From positions 1,798,001-1,862,000 of the forward strand of contig NZ_CP118527.1 of assembly GCF_028885415.1 (NCBI RefSeq): a DNA stretch of 64,000 nucleotides, written 5' to 3'. The notes beneath the pieces are model-generated. The model saw only the letters and a program-made list of their open reading frames with translations, did no database searches and was not told the DNA's origin. The position numbers and the translations under genes are program-made. Positions 30,303 to 39,392 of this stretch are shown piece by piece (within the stretch, counting starts at the first letter, position 1; each line of letters opens with the position of its first letter). The DNA comes from Streptomyces coeruleorubidus (GTDB taxonomy: Bacteria; Actinomycetota; Actinomycetes; Streptomycetales; Streptomycetaceae).

Positions 30303-30860
30303 GGATGTAAAGGAACCTTTCTGCCGCCACATACGGGCAGCCCGTCAAAGAAGCAGGGCTGGGCAGGGGGATGCGACTGCCGACGTTCGACGGAAGGGCA
30401 GCAGCCACGGCGCAGCAGGCGCGGGCGGACGTACGCCACCGTTGAGTGATACGCAGACGCGCAGTTGAAAACCCTGAATCAGACGACGGCCTCAAGAACC
30501 CGGAAATGCGAAGTCCAGAGAAAACAGCCAGTCCGAAAAACGCTGAAGCGTTACAGGGAAAGACACATACCTACCGCACCACGGGCCGAATACGCACTCG
30601 GCAGCGCAGCAGTACAGACGTCCGCATTTTGAGTTCCCCCCGCACGAATAAGAGCACCTAGGGAGCGCCCGGTCCGTCGAAGCATCACTGCCCCTTTGGT
30701 CCCCTCCGGCACGCTGCCCGGCCATGCTGGTCAGGCTGGCCGCCAAGACGTTAACCCACTCTCACAGAGCCACGCAATGTTTTTTGTGCCGCTGCGAATG
30801 AGGGCGGTTTGGTGATGGGCTGAAACAAGCCGTCTTTAACCCTGCAGACAAGCAGAAACG
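30303..30860. other. Long intergenic region upstream of the ALF cluster
   Basis: These 558 bases are noticeably richer in A and T than the neighbours and should hold the promoter of the ALF operon. No family-like gene is visible. On the minus strand one very short frame (30571-30627, 18 codons) has a GGGGGGAA ribosome-binding-like stretch and reads MRTSVLLRCRVRIRPVVR; it is described as a finding. I saw no convincing sigma-factor boxes. Confidence 0.5.
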
Positions 30861-31403
30861 TCAGGCGGCCCGATCCACCAGAGCCGCCGGAGGCTCGTCG
30901 TCCATTTCGAAGGCCATGGGGAACGGGGCGTGGCCCGCCAGGCGGAACCAGCGGACCTTGCGGTGCCTGCGGAGGGCGCGGGCGGCGCGTACGGCGTCGT
31001 TGTGGAAGCGGCGGGCCATCGGGACGCGGCGCACCGCCTGTGCGAGCTCCTCGGCGGTCTCCTCGCCGCCGGGCGCCTCCCGCACCGCCTCCATCTGCTG
31101 GATCTCCCCGAGGACGGCCCGCAACGCCTGGCTCAGCTCGCTCTCGGCGACCTCCCGCTGCTCCTCCACCGCCTGACGGGCGGCGTGCGCGGCCTCGTAG
31201 AGGACGATCGAGGCGGCCGGATCCAGGACCCCCGCCGTCGCCAGTTCCTGCGCGACCGAGGCCCGGCGCAGCAGCTGCGCGTCCAGGGCGGCGCGGGCGG
31301 CGTCGATCCGGGCGTGCAGACGGTCGAGACGGCCGGCGGTCCAGCTCAGATAGAGCCCGATCGCGACCAGGGCCACGGCGATCCAGATGAGAGTGGTGGT
31401 CAC
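30861..31403 (-). CDS. LemA-like small membrane-anchored protein
   Basis: A 180-aa protein. One N-terminal transmembrane helix (LIWIAVALVAIGLYLSW) is followed by a helical region (RLDRLHARIDAARAALDAQLLRRASV) that matches the general LemA layout. A C-terminal basic segment contains RRHRKVRWFRLAGHAPFPMAFEM. The function is unknown. The open frame begins with a TTG three codons earlier; I prefer the GTG at VTTTLIWIA. It lies in the same orientation downstream of the PIM operon, separated by 111 bases. Confidence 0.75.
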   Translation of the reverse strand: MTTTLIWIAVALVAIGLYLSWTAGRLDRLHARIDAARAALDAQLLRRASVAQELATAGVLDPAASIVLYEAAHAARQAVEEQREVAESELSQALRAVLGEIQQMEAVREAPGGEETAEELAQAVRRVPMARRFHNDAVRAARALRRHRKVRWFRLAGHAPFPMAFEMDDEPPAALVDRAA

Positions 31404-31514
31404 GGGCGGCAAGGCTAGCGGCCCGGCCGGACCGTCGTTTCACCCCGCCCTGCCCAGGGCCCTGCTGGATCAGGTGGACACCGGCGGGCGCCGCACCGGC
31501 GCCGCCGCCCGGCG

Positions 31515-32678
31515 TCAGTCCCGGGCGAACCCCAGCCGGGCCCACAACCCGGTCACCCGCTCGTCCTCGGCCACCGCAGCCGCGCCCGCCGTCACCGTCT
31601 CGTAGACGGACAGGATGTCCGCGCCGACGGTCGACCAGTCGAAGCGACGCACGTGGGCGCTGCCCCGCTCGCGCAGTTGCGCGCGCCGGGCCGGGTCGTC
31701 CAGCAGGCGTACGGCCGCGTCGGCCAGGGCGTCGGCGTCCTCGTTGGGGAACAGTTCGCCGGCCTCTCCCTGGTCCAGGACCTGGGCGAAGGCGTCCAGG
31801 TCGGAGGCGAGGACGGGGGCTCCGGCGGACATGGCCTCGACCAGGATGATCCCGAAGCTCTCGCCGCCGGTGTTGGGCGCGACGTACAGGTCGACGCTGC
31901 GCAGGAAGCGCGCCTTGTCCTCGTCGCTGACCATGCCGAGGAACTCGACGCGGGAGCGCAGCTCGGCGGGCAGTGACTCCACCGCCTCCTCCTCGTCACC
32001 GCGCCCGGCGACCAGCAGCCGGGTCTGCGGACGGGCGGCGAGGATCTTCGGCAGGGCCCTCATCAGCACCGGCAGGCCCTTGCGGGGCTCGTCGATGCGC
32101 CCTATGAAGCCGATCGTGTCACCCTGCCACTCGGCCTTGGGCTCGGCCGTGGCGAAGAAGTCGACGTCGACGCCGTTCGGGATCACCACCGCGTCCCCGC
32201 CGAGGTGCTCCACCAGGGTGCGGCGGGCGTACTCGCTCACCGCGATCCGCGCGCTGATCTTCTCCAGGGCGGCCTGGAGGATGGAGTACGCGGCGATCAT
32301 GGCCCGGGAGCGCGGGTTGGACGTGTGGAACGTGGCGACGATCGGTCCCTGGGCCGCCCAGCAGGTCAGCAGGCCCAGTGAGGGCGAGGTCGGCTCGTGG
32401 ATGTGGATCACGTCGAACGCGCCGTCGTGCAGCCAGCGGCGCACCCGGGCGGCGCTCAGGAAACCGAAGTTGAGCCGGGCCACCGAGCCGTTGTACGGCA
32501 CCGGCACCGCGCGCCCTGCCGAGACGACGTACGGCGGCAGGGGCGTGTCGTCGTCGGCCGGGGCGAGGACGGACACCTCGTGGCCGAGGCGGAGGAAGTA
32601 CTCGGCCAGGTCCCGGATGTGGAACTGGACCCCGCCCGGTACGTCCCAGGAGTACGGGCAGACGATGCCGATCCTCAC
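31515..32678 (-). CDS. pimA: GDP-mannose:phosphatidylinositol mannosyltransferase (PimA-like)
   Basis: A 387-aa GT4 glycosyltransferase that adds the first mannose to phosphatidylinositol. The N-terminus is RIGIVCPYSWDVPGGVQFHI, with the acceptor-binding GGVQ loop. A HIHEPTSPS segment follows, and the GDP-sugar site shows GRIDEPRKG and the EX7E motif in GGESFGIILVEAMSAG. The GTG start overlaps the acyltransferase stop by 4 bases (GTGA). Its place after pgsA and the acyltransferase matches the mycobacterial PIM operon. Confidence 0.93.
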   Translation of the reverse strand: MRIGIVCPYSWDVPGGVQFHIRDLAEYFLRLGHEVSVLAPADDDTPLPPYVVSAGRAVPVPYNGSVARLNFGFLSAARVRRWLHDGAFDVIHIHEPTSPSLGLLTCWAAQGPIVATFHTSNPRSRAMIAAYSILQAALEKISARIAVSEYARRTLVEHLGGDAVVIPNGVDVDFFATAEPKAEWQGDTIGFIGRIDEPRKGLPVLMRALPKILAARPQTRLLVAGRGDEEEAVESLPAELRSRVEFLGMVSDEDKARFLRSVDLYVAPNTGGESFGIILVEAMSAGAPVLASDLDAFAQVLDQGEAGELFPNEDADALADAAVRLLDDPARRAQLRERGSAHVRRFDWSTVGADILSVYETVTAGAAAVAEDERVTGLWARLGFARD

Positions 32679-33583
32679 GGGCGCCCCTTCGCCGGGTCGA
32701 GGTCCGCGAGCCACAAGCGCTGCAGCATGTGCCAGTCCTCCGGGTGGTCGGCGATCCCCGTGGCGAAGGCGTCGGCCAGCGCCTGTGTCATGACAGACGT
32801 CTTCTCGGCGCGCGTGCCTGACTCGGGCACCTCGACGGGCGGGTGGAGGCGGCCCCGCATCACGGGCGAGTCGTCGTACCAGAGGGTGACGGGGAGCAGC
32901 AGGGCGCCCGTCTGCTGGGCGAGCAGGGCCGGTCCGGCCGGCATTCGGGCGGTGTCACCGAAGAAGTCGACCTCGACGCCGGAGGCGGACAGGTCGCGGT
33001 CGGCGACCAGGCAGACCAGGCCGCCGTCGCGCAGCCGCCGGGCCAGGGTGCCGAAGGCGGTGCCGCCGCTGTGCGGCAGGACCTCCATGCCGAGGCCCTC
33101 GCGGTAGGCGACGAACCGGTCGTACAGCGTCTCGGGCTTCAGGCGCTCGGCGACCGTCGTGAACGGGATGCCGAGCTTCGTGGTGACCCAGGCGCCGGCG
33201 AGGTCCCAGTTGGCCAGGTGGGGCAGGGCGAGGATGACGCCCTTGCCGGCGGCCAGGCCCTCGGTCAGGTAGTGCAGGTCCTTGGCGACGAAGCCGCCCG
33301 CGATGCGCTCCTTGCTCCAGGCGGGGAGCCGGAAGGACTCCATCCAGTAGCGCAGGTACGACCGCATGCCCGCGCGCGACAGCTCGGCGAGGCGCTCGGG
33401 GCTCGCGCCGGGCACCACGCGCGCGTAGTTGCTCTCCAGCCGCTGTACGCCCTTGCCGCGCTGCTTCCAGGCGAGGTCGGCGATGGTGTGCCCGAGCCGT
33501 ACGGCGACCGGCTCGGGGAGCTTCTTGACCGTGCTCCAGCCGAGGCCGTACAGCGCGTCCGTCAGCCGGTCCTGTGCGCTCAC
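32675..33583 (-). CDS. Phosphatidylinositol mannoside acyltransferase
   Basis: A 302-aa LpxL/HtrB-family acyltransferase that acylates the mannose of PIM1/PIM2 on the cytoplasmic face (PatA role). The catalytic HX4D motif is HLANWD, followed by TTVAERLKPE and VCLVADRDLS. The GTG start (VSAQDRLTDALYGLG) overlaps the pgsA stop by 4 bases, and the stop overlaps the PimA start by 4 bases. This gives a tightly coupled three-gene set. Confidence 0.92.
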   Translation of the reverse strand: MSAQDRLTDALYGLGWSTVKKLPEPVAVRLGHTIADLAWKQRGKGVQRLESNYARVVPGASPERLAELSRAGMRSYLRYWMESFRLPAWSKERIAGGFVAKDLHYLTEGLAAGKGVILALPHLANWDLAGAWVTTKLGIPFTTVAERLKPETLYDRFVAYREGLGMEVLPHSGGTAFGTLARRLRDGGLVCLVADRDLSASGVEVDFFGDTARMPAGPALLAQQTGALLLPVTLWYDDSPVMRGRLHPPVEVPESGTRAEKTSVMTQALADAFATGIADHPEDWHMLQRLWLADLDPAKGRP

Positions 33584-34287
33584 GTGGCCGCCTCGCTCCC
33601 GTGAGAGGCGTTCTCGTTCTCCTGCTCGCCCCCATTGTCGTCCTGCTCGGCGGCCGCGGCCTCGGCCTCCGCGGACTCGCGGCGGACCGTGACGACCCGC
33701 TGGATCAGCGTGACGAGGCTGCCCACGGCGACGATCCACAGGGCGACGGGAAGCAGGTACTGGATGCCCGGGACACCGAACGCGTGCAGGCCCGCGAGAC
33801 CGGCCGCGACCAGGGAGATCACCAGTCGCTCGGCCCGCTCGACCAGCCCGTTGACGGCCACCGGCAGGCCGATCGACTCGCCGCGGGCCTTGGTGTACGA
33901 CACCACCTGGCCGCTGGCCAGGCAGAAGATCGAGACGGCACACAGGACGAGGTCATCTCCCCCGCCGGCGTACCAGAGGATGAAGCCGCCGAAGATCGCG
34001 CCGTCGGCGACCCGGTCGAGCGTGGAGTCCAGGAAGGCGCCCCAGCGGCTGGAGCGGCCGAGCTGCCGGGCCATGTTGCCGTCGACCAGGTCGGAGAACA
34101 CGAACAGCGTGATCACGACCGTGCCCCAGAAGAACTCGCCCATGGGGTAGAAGACCAGCGCGCCCGCGACCACACCGGCCGTTCCGATGAGCGTGACGGT
34201 GTCGGGGCTGACGCCCCGCCGGATCAGAAACGCGGCGAACGGTGTGAGAACACGCGTGAAGAATGCACGCGCGTACTTGTTCAGCAT
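33580..34287 (-). CDS. pgsA: CDP-alcohol phosphatidyltransferase (phosphatidylinositol phosphate synthase)
   Basis: A 235-aa membrane enzyme with about six helices. The CDP-alcohol motif is complete: DLVDGNMAR, then G and two aspartates in WGAFLDSTLDR. In actinobacteria this position encodes the enzyme that joins CDP-diacylglycerol and inositol 1-phosphate, the first step of PI and PIM synthesis. An acidic, Gln-rich C-terminal tail of ~35 residues is extra. Start is ATG (MLNKYARAFFTRV) with GGGAAGG upstream. It opens the operon, divergent from the EF-G-like gene. Confidence 0.92.
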   Translation of the reverse strand: MLNKYARAFFTRVLTPFAAFLIRRGVSPDTVTLIGTAGVVAGALVFYPMGEFFWGTVVITLFVFSDLVDGNMARQLGRSSRWGAFLDSTLDRVADGAIFGGFILWYAGGGDDLVLCAVSIFCLASGQVVSYTKARGESIGLPVAVNGLVERAERLVISLVAAGLAGLHAFGVPGIQYLLPVALWIVAVGSLVTLIQRVVTVRRESAEAEAAAAEQDDNGGEQENENASHGSEAAT

Positions 34288-34559
34288 GGCCTTCCCGAGG
34301 GTCGGTGTCGCCGTCTGGCCCCTGCTGGCCACCGGCTGGCCCATCGTAGCCACGCGCGCGTGCGGGTGACGGGCGGGACCCGAGGCCCGTGTCACGGCGC
34401 ACCGGTGCGCGGGGCGGGGCGCGATCACGTCCTTCGTATGGACGCACCGTGACGGGAGTGGGAAGGTCGAATAACCGCGGGCGTCGCCGGAGCCGCACCG
34501 CACGCGGATCCCGCGTGTCCGCGCCCACAGTGACCTCACCGTGCACGGGAGGCAGGATC

Positions 34560-36758
34560 ATGGGCGACAAGGCACAGACACACCCTGGGGCCGCCGGCAG
34601 GGCACAGGCGGCCGACCACCCCCAGTCCGTACGGAATGTGGTGCTGGTCGGCCACTCCGGATCGGGCAAGACCACGTTGGTGGAGGCCCTCGCGCTCACG
34701 GCGGGGGCAGTGAACCGGGCGGGCCGCGTGGAGGACGGCGGCACCGTCTCCGACTACGACGAGATCGAGCACCGGCAGCAGCGCTCGGTGCAGCTCTCCC
34801 TGGCCCCCGTCGAGTGGGACGGCATCAAGGTCAATCTCCTCGACACCCCCGGATACGCCGACTTCGTCGGTGAGCTCAGGGCCGGTCTGCGAGCGGCGGA
34901 CGCGGCCCTCTTCGTCGTCTCGGCCTCGGACGGCGTGGACGGCTCGACCCGCATGGTGTGGGAGGAGTGCGCGGCCGTGGGCATGCCCCGGGCCATCGTC
35001 GTCACACACCTGGAGGCGGCGCGCGCCGACTTCGAGGAGATGACGCGGATCTGCGCGGAGGCCTTCGGCGCGGACGACCCCGACGCGGTCCTGCCGCTCT
35101 ACCTGCCGCTGCACGGCCCACAGGCGCCGGACGGGCACGCCCCCGTGACAGGCCTGATCGGGCTGCTGTCGCAGAAACTGTTCGACTACTCGACCGGCGA
35201 GCGCAAGGAGTCCGAGCCGGGCGAGGACCAGCTGCCGCTGATCGAGGAGGCCCGCAACCGGCTGATCGAGGGGATCATCTCGGAGAGCGAGGACGAGACC
35301 CTCATGGACCGCTACCTCGCCGGGGAAACGGTCGACGTCAAGACCCTGATCGAGGACCTGGAGCGGGCCGTCGCACGCGGGGTCTTCTTCCCCGTCCTGG
35401 CCGCCGCCCCCGCGGCCGAGGGCTCCCGGCAGGGACTCGGCACGGTGGAACTCCTGGAGCTGATCACCCGGGGCTTCCCCACGCCGCTGGAGCACGAGAC
35501 GGTGCGGGTGACGACCATCGACGGCAAGCCGCGCGAGCTGAAGCCGTGCGACCCGGACGCGCCGCTGGTCGCGGAGGTCGTGAAGACCTCCTCCGACCCG
35601 TACGTCGGCCGGCTGTCGCTGATCCGCGTGTTCTCCGGCACCCTGCGCGCCGACCAGACGGTCCACGTCTCCGGGCACGGCCTTTCCGACCGCGGGCACG
35701 AGGACCACGACGTCGACGAGCGGATCGGCGCCCTGTCCACCCCGTTCGGCAAGCAGCAACGCCCGGTCTCGCACGTCATCGCGGGCGATCTGGCGTGCGT
35801 GGCGAAGCTGAGCCGCGCCGAGACCGGGGACACCCTGTCCTCGAAGGACGACCCGCTGCTCATGGAACCGTGGCAGATGCCCGATCCACTGCTGCCGCTG
35901 GCCATCCAGGCGCACAGCAAACCGGACGAGGACAAGCTCTCGCAGGGCCTGGCCCGGCTGGTGGCCGAGGACCCGACGATGCGGCTCGAACAGAACCAGG
36001 ACACCCACCAGGTGGTCCTGTGGTGCCTGGGCGAGGCGCACGCGGACGTCGCCCTGGAGCGGCTGCGCAGCCGCTACGGCGTCCAGGTCGACGTCGTACC
36101 GCACAAGGTGTCCCTGCGCGAGACCTTCGCGACCAAGGCGGCCGGGCGCGGCCGGCACGTCAAGCAGTCCGGTGGGCACGGGCAGTTCGCCATCTGCGAG
36201 ATCGAGGTGGAGCCGCTGCCGGGCGGCTCGGGCATCGAGTTCGTGGACAAGGTGGTCGGCGGCGCGGTGCCCCGGCAGTTCATCCCGTCGGTGGAGAAGG
36301 GCGTACGGGCCCAGGCCGCCAAGGGAGTCGCCGCCGGGTATCCGCTCATCGACGTCCGCGTGACCCTCCTGGACGGCAAGGCGCACTCGGTGGACTCCTC
36401 CGACGCCGCGTTCCAGACGGCCGGTGCGCTCGCGCTGCGGGAGGCCGCGACCGACGCGAAGATCCATCTGCTGGAGCCGGTGGCCGAGGTGTCGGTGCTG
36501 ATCGGCGACGAGTTCGTGGGCACCGTGATGAGCGACCTGTCGGGGCGGCGCGGCCGGGTGCTCGGCACCGAGCAGACACCCGGCGGGCGCACCCTGATCC
36601 GGGCCGAGGTGCCGGAGATCGAGATCGGTCGCTACGCGATCGACCTGCGGTCGATGTCGCACGGCACGGCACGCTTCAGCCGCCGGTACGTACGGCACGA
36701 GCCGATGCCGCAGCAGGTCGCGGACCGGATCCGTGAAGAGGAGCGCAAGGCCTCCTAG
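34560..36758 (+). CDS. Elongation factor G-like GTPase (EF-G2 type)
   Basis: A 732-aa translational GTPase with all five EF-G domains. The P-loop is GHSGSGKT (residues 31-38) and the G3 motif is DTPGYADF. The domain IV tip SGGHGQFAICEIEVEP and the domain V region IGDEFVGTVMSDLSGRRGRV are recognisable. The G4 motif, NKxD in canonical EF-G, reads THLE here (149-152), so guanine specificity may be altered. This is a paralogue distinct from the essential fusA product; its role (recycling, ribosome rescue or regulation) is unclear. ATG with GGAGG upstream. Confidence 0.9.
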   Translation: MGDKAQTHPGAAGRAQAADHPQSVRNVVLVGHSGSGKTTLVEALALTAGAVNRAGRVEDGGTVSDYDEIEHRQQRSVQLSLAPVEWDGIKVNLLDTPGYADFVGELRAGLRAADAALFVVSASDGVDGSTRMVWEECAAVGMPRAIVVTHLEAARADFEEMTRICAEAFGADDPDAVLPLYLPLHGPQAPDGHAPVTGLIGLLSQKLFDYSTGERKESEPGEDQLPLIEEARNRLIEGIISESEDETLMDRYLAGETVDVKTLIEDLERAVARGVFFPVLAAAPAAEGSRQGLGTVELLELITRGFPTPLEHETVRVTTIDGKPRELKPCDPDAPLVAEVVKTSSDPYVGRLSLIRVFSGTLRADQTVHVSGHGLSDRGHEDHDVDERIGALSTPFGKQQRPVSHVIAGDLACVAKLSRAETGDTLSSKDDPLLMEPWQMPDPLLPLAIQAHSKPDEDKLSQGLARLVAEDPTMRLEQNQDTHQVVLWCLGEAHADVALERLRSRYGVQVDVVPHKVSLRETFATKAAGRGRHVKQSGGHGQFAICEIEVEPLPGGSGIEFVDKVVGGAVPRQFIPSVEKGVRAQAAKGVAAGYPLIDVRVTLLDGKAHSVDSSDAAFQTAGALALREAATDAKIHLLEPVAEVSVLIGDEFVGTVMSDLSGRRGRVLGTEQTPGGRTLIRAEVPEIEIGRYAIDLRSMSHGTARFSRRYVRHEPMPQQVADRIREEERKAS

Positions 36759-36807
36759 TTGGGGCCCGAGGGGGCCAAGTGGCCCTCGTGAGGGCTCCCT
36801 CAGCACA

Positions 36808-36834
36808 GGCGGGCGGTTCCAAGGACCGCCCGCC
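36808..36834 (+). terminator. Terminator after the EF-G-like gene
   Basis: A 10-bp stem (36808-36817 with 36825-36834), extended by two inner pairs, lies 49 bases past the stop codon. Confidence 0.65.
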
Positions 36835-36930
36835 GACGGATGTCGGTGCCTGCGGATACGCTGATGACCTGATCAACAGGTGTGCGAAGCGCGGAAGTCG
36901 GGAAGGCCGCTTGATGCGGAAGCGGCAGCG

Positions 36931-38598
36931 ATGGGGGCGGCAGTGACGGACGGATTCGACTTCAGCCCAGGGGCCCAGGTGCCTCTGGCGGGTTCGGCTG
37001 GTCAGACGGCGGCGACCTACGGGCTGGCCGCGGCGGCGTACCGGGACGACGAGGTCACCAAGATCCTGAACGCCGACAACGAGTGGCATCAGTCCAAGGT
37101 GACCCCACCGCGCTCCTGGGCGAAGATCTTCCGCCCCAATTTCGGCGAGGCCTTCTCCCGCGCCGTCATCGACCGCATGCTCGGCGCCGGGCGCAAGCCG
37201 GTCATCCAGTCCTTCGGCATCGAGCCCCAGGTCGTCGTGGAGCACTGCCTGGCGGCCCACCGCATCCGCCGCGACCGCGACAACCGGCTCTCGGCGATCA
37301 CGGTGATCTGCGGAGTGCTCTTCCTGCCGGGCTTCTTCGTGTGGCTGCTGGTGTTCACGCTGCGCACCACCATGACCAAGCGCGAGGACAAGCGCGCCGG
37401 CGCCCTCGCCACGACCCTGCTGGTCGCGGTGGGCGCGCTCGCCGTGCTGTTCCTGATCCGCATGCCCTTCACGGGCTTCTGGGCCTTGTACGCGCGCGCG
37501 GCGGTCATCATGCCGGTCGTCGGCTGGTTCTGGGCCAAGCACGTCTGCGAGCGAACGGCCGCCGACCTGCGGGAGCGCTGGTCGAGCATGCTGTCGGGCG
37601 GTGGCGTGGGCGCCAAGATCCCCGAGGCCGTTCCGGGCAACCCCGGCGACGCGGCCGAGCAGGTCCGCAAGGAGCTGGCGCGCCTGAGCGCCGAGCAGCG
37701 GTCCAACTCGGTCTTCTACGCGGGGCCCAAGGGCATACTCGGCATGGGCACGCGGTGGGGCAGCTGGCAGTTGGCCGAGGAGCTGGTGTCCGCCGAGCCG
37801 GGCAAGGACTTCCACCCCTTCCGCAGCTGGGACGTCATCGTGGCGATCCAGGGCGGTCTGGGCATGCTGGAGCGCACGTCCATCAACACCGGCGGCTTCA
37901 CCAAGCCGTCCATCACGCACTGGATCGTCACACCGATCGGCGAGAAGGCGACGGAGGTGTCCCGGCCGAGCGGCGCGGACGTCGACGCGTACACGGTCCG
38001 GACGCACGCCGTACAGGACATCTGCAACAAGCAGCAGTTCGGCAGCGGCGACCGGCACTATCTCGGCGTGCAGTGGACCCTCTGGGACGGCCACCTGGTG
38101 ATCACGATGCTGATCACGGTGACGGTGCTGCACGACACCCTGCGCATCGAGGTCACCGGGCACGCGCTGGGTCCGGTCAACTCCCTGTTCAACGAGAAGC
38201 CCGCGGCCAAGGAGAAGTCGGTGCAGAAGGCTCTCCGGTTCTGGGAGACCCGCACCGTGAAGCTGCCCCTCATCGACGCCGACGAGGTGGTACGGCTGGC
38301 CGCGCGCGCCCCGCTGACCTGGTATCCGCCGCTGCTGAAGTGGCTCGGCGGCAGCCTGACGCTGCCGGAGCCGTTCGGTCTGCGGCACGCGTGGGCGGAC
38401 CAGCCGTGGCGGCATCGGTTCATGGCGGACGACGCGCTGCGGGCGGCTACGCCTGTGCTGCGCGTGGTGCATGCGGCGGCGTTGAAGGTGCTACGGGAGA
38501 ACGGGGTGAACGTGGAGAAGTTCGGGGCGCGGTCGGCGGCGCTCAGTGGGGCGGTGCAGGAGGCTTCGCCGAAGAAAGCGGATGTGTACGACGCCTAG
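36931..38598 (+). CDS. Hypothetical polytopic membrane protein
   Basis: A 555-aa protein of no family I can name. About three transmembrane helices lie around residues 120-215 (AITVICGVLFLPGFFVWLLVF, LATTLLVAVGALAVLFLI, AAVIMPVVGWFW). A long cytoplasmic region follows with FYAGPKGILGMGTRWGSW, and another hydrophobic pair near residue 390 (LVITMLITVTVLHDTL). The C-terminus is helical. The start could be ATG at 36931 or GTG at 36943. It is alone between the EF-G-like gene and the convergent HIT gene. With the EF-G-like gene it interrupts the thrS-HIT-pgsA order seen in mycobacteria. Confidence 0.8.
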   Translation: MGAAVTDGFDFSPGAQVPLAGSAGQTAATYGLAAAAYRDDEVTKILNADNEWHQSKVTPPRSWAKIFRPNFGEAFSRAVIDRMLGAGRKPVIQSFGIEPQVVVEHCLAAHRIRRDRDNRLSAITVICGVLFLPGFFVWLLVFTLRTTMTKREDKRAGALATTLLVAVGALAVLFLIRMPFTGFWALYARAAVIMPVVGWFWAKHVCERTAADLRERWSSMLSGGGVGAKIPEAVPGNPGDAAEQVRKELARLSAEQRSNSVFYAGPKGILGMGTRWGSWQLAEELVSAEPGKDFHPFRSWDVIVAIQGGLGMLERTSINTGGFTKPSITHWIVTPIGEKATEVSRPSGADVDAYTVRTHAVQDICNKQQFGSGDRHYLGVQWTLWDGHLVITMLITVTVLHDTLRIEVTGHALGPVNSLFNEKPAAKEKSVQKALRFWETRTVKLPLIDADEVVRLAARAPLTWYPPLLKWLGGSLTLPEPFGLRHAWADQPWRHRFMADDALRAATPVLRVVHAAALKVLRENGVNVEKFGARSAALSGAVQEASPKKADVYDA

Positions 38599-38745
38599 TT
38601 GTTGAGGTACCCGGCGCTGCGGTTGAGGTGGGGGGTGGGCGCGCGGCCCGGCGCTGCGGGGTGCCGCCGCGCCCACCCTCCCCCAAGTTCTCGGCTTCGC
38701 TCGAGCAGGGGCCCCCATCGCCCCAGGCGGCACGCATGCCCGCGG

Positions 38746-39303
38746 TTACGAAGGCCAGGCCTCCGCCAGCATCTTCCGCGTGTCCGCCAGCAGCTGCGGC
38801 AGCACCCGTGTATGCCCCACCACCGGCATGAAGTTCGTGTCGCCACCCCACCTCGGCACGATGTGCTGGTGAAGGTGTGCCGCGATGCCCGCGCCGGCGA
38901 CCGAGCCCTGGTTCATGCCGATGTTGAAGCCGTGGGCGCCGGAGGCCGTGCGCAGGGCCGTCATCGCCTGTTTGGTGAGCTCGCCGAGCTCGGCGGTCTC
39001 CCCCGCCGTGAGGTCGGTGTAGTCGGCGACGTGCCGGTAGGGCACGGCCATCAGGTGCCCGCCGTTGTACGGGTAGAGATTGAGCACCGCGTAGACCTGC
39101 TCGCCGCGCCTGACGACCAGTCCGTCCTCGTCGGACTTGGCCGGGATCGAGCAGAAGGGGCAGCCGTCGCCGGCGCCGGGGCCGGTCGGCTTGTTCTCGC
39201 CCTGGATGTAGGCCATCCGATGGGGCGTCCACAGACGCTGGAACGCGTCCTGCGTCCCCACTCCCAGCTGCTGCTCCGGCTCACTCGTCATGCAGTGCAG
39301 CAT
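38746..39303 (-). CDS. HIT family protein
   Basis: A 185-aa histidine-triad nucleotide hydrolase or phosphorylase. The triad motif HLHQHIVPRW is clear, as are CPFCSIP near the N-terminus (likely zinc-binding) and YPYNGGHLMAVPYRH. Mycobacterial proteins at this position are AP4A-phosphorylase-like. Two in-frame ATG codons compete: 39303, chosen because an AGG lies ten bases upstream, and 39291. It follows thrS in the same direction but a strong hairpin lies between. Confidence 0.88.
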   Translation of the reverse strand: MLHCMTSEPEQQLGVGTQDAFQRLWTPHRMAYIQGENKPTGPGAGDGCPFCSIPAKSDEDGLVVRRGEQVYAVLNLYPYNGGHLMAVPYRHVADYTDLTAGETAELGELTKQAMTALRTASGAHGFNIGMNQGSVAGAGIAAHLHQHIVPRWGGDTNFMPVVGHTRVLPQLLADTRKMLAEAWPS

Positions 39304-39330
39304 ATGGCGTCGACCTGGGGGTACGGCAAA

Positions 39331-39354
39331 GGCCCCCGGGATCTCCCGGGGGCC
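39331..39354 (-). terminator. Terminator downstream of thrS
   Basis: A 10-bp all-GC stem (39331-39340 with 39345-39354, 4-base loop) lies 38 bases past the thrS stop, preceding the HIT gene. Confidence 0.65.
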
Positions 39355-39392
39355 CGTACGCGGTTCGCTCAGGTCGCGGTGGCGCCGTGCGG

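Noticed and set aside
30446..30661. A plus-strand 71-codon frame upstream of the ALF cluster
   Set aside because: No ribosome binding site, no family resemblance, and charge-rich low-complexity composition; it lies in the AT-richer leader region.
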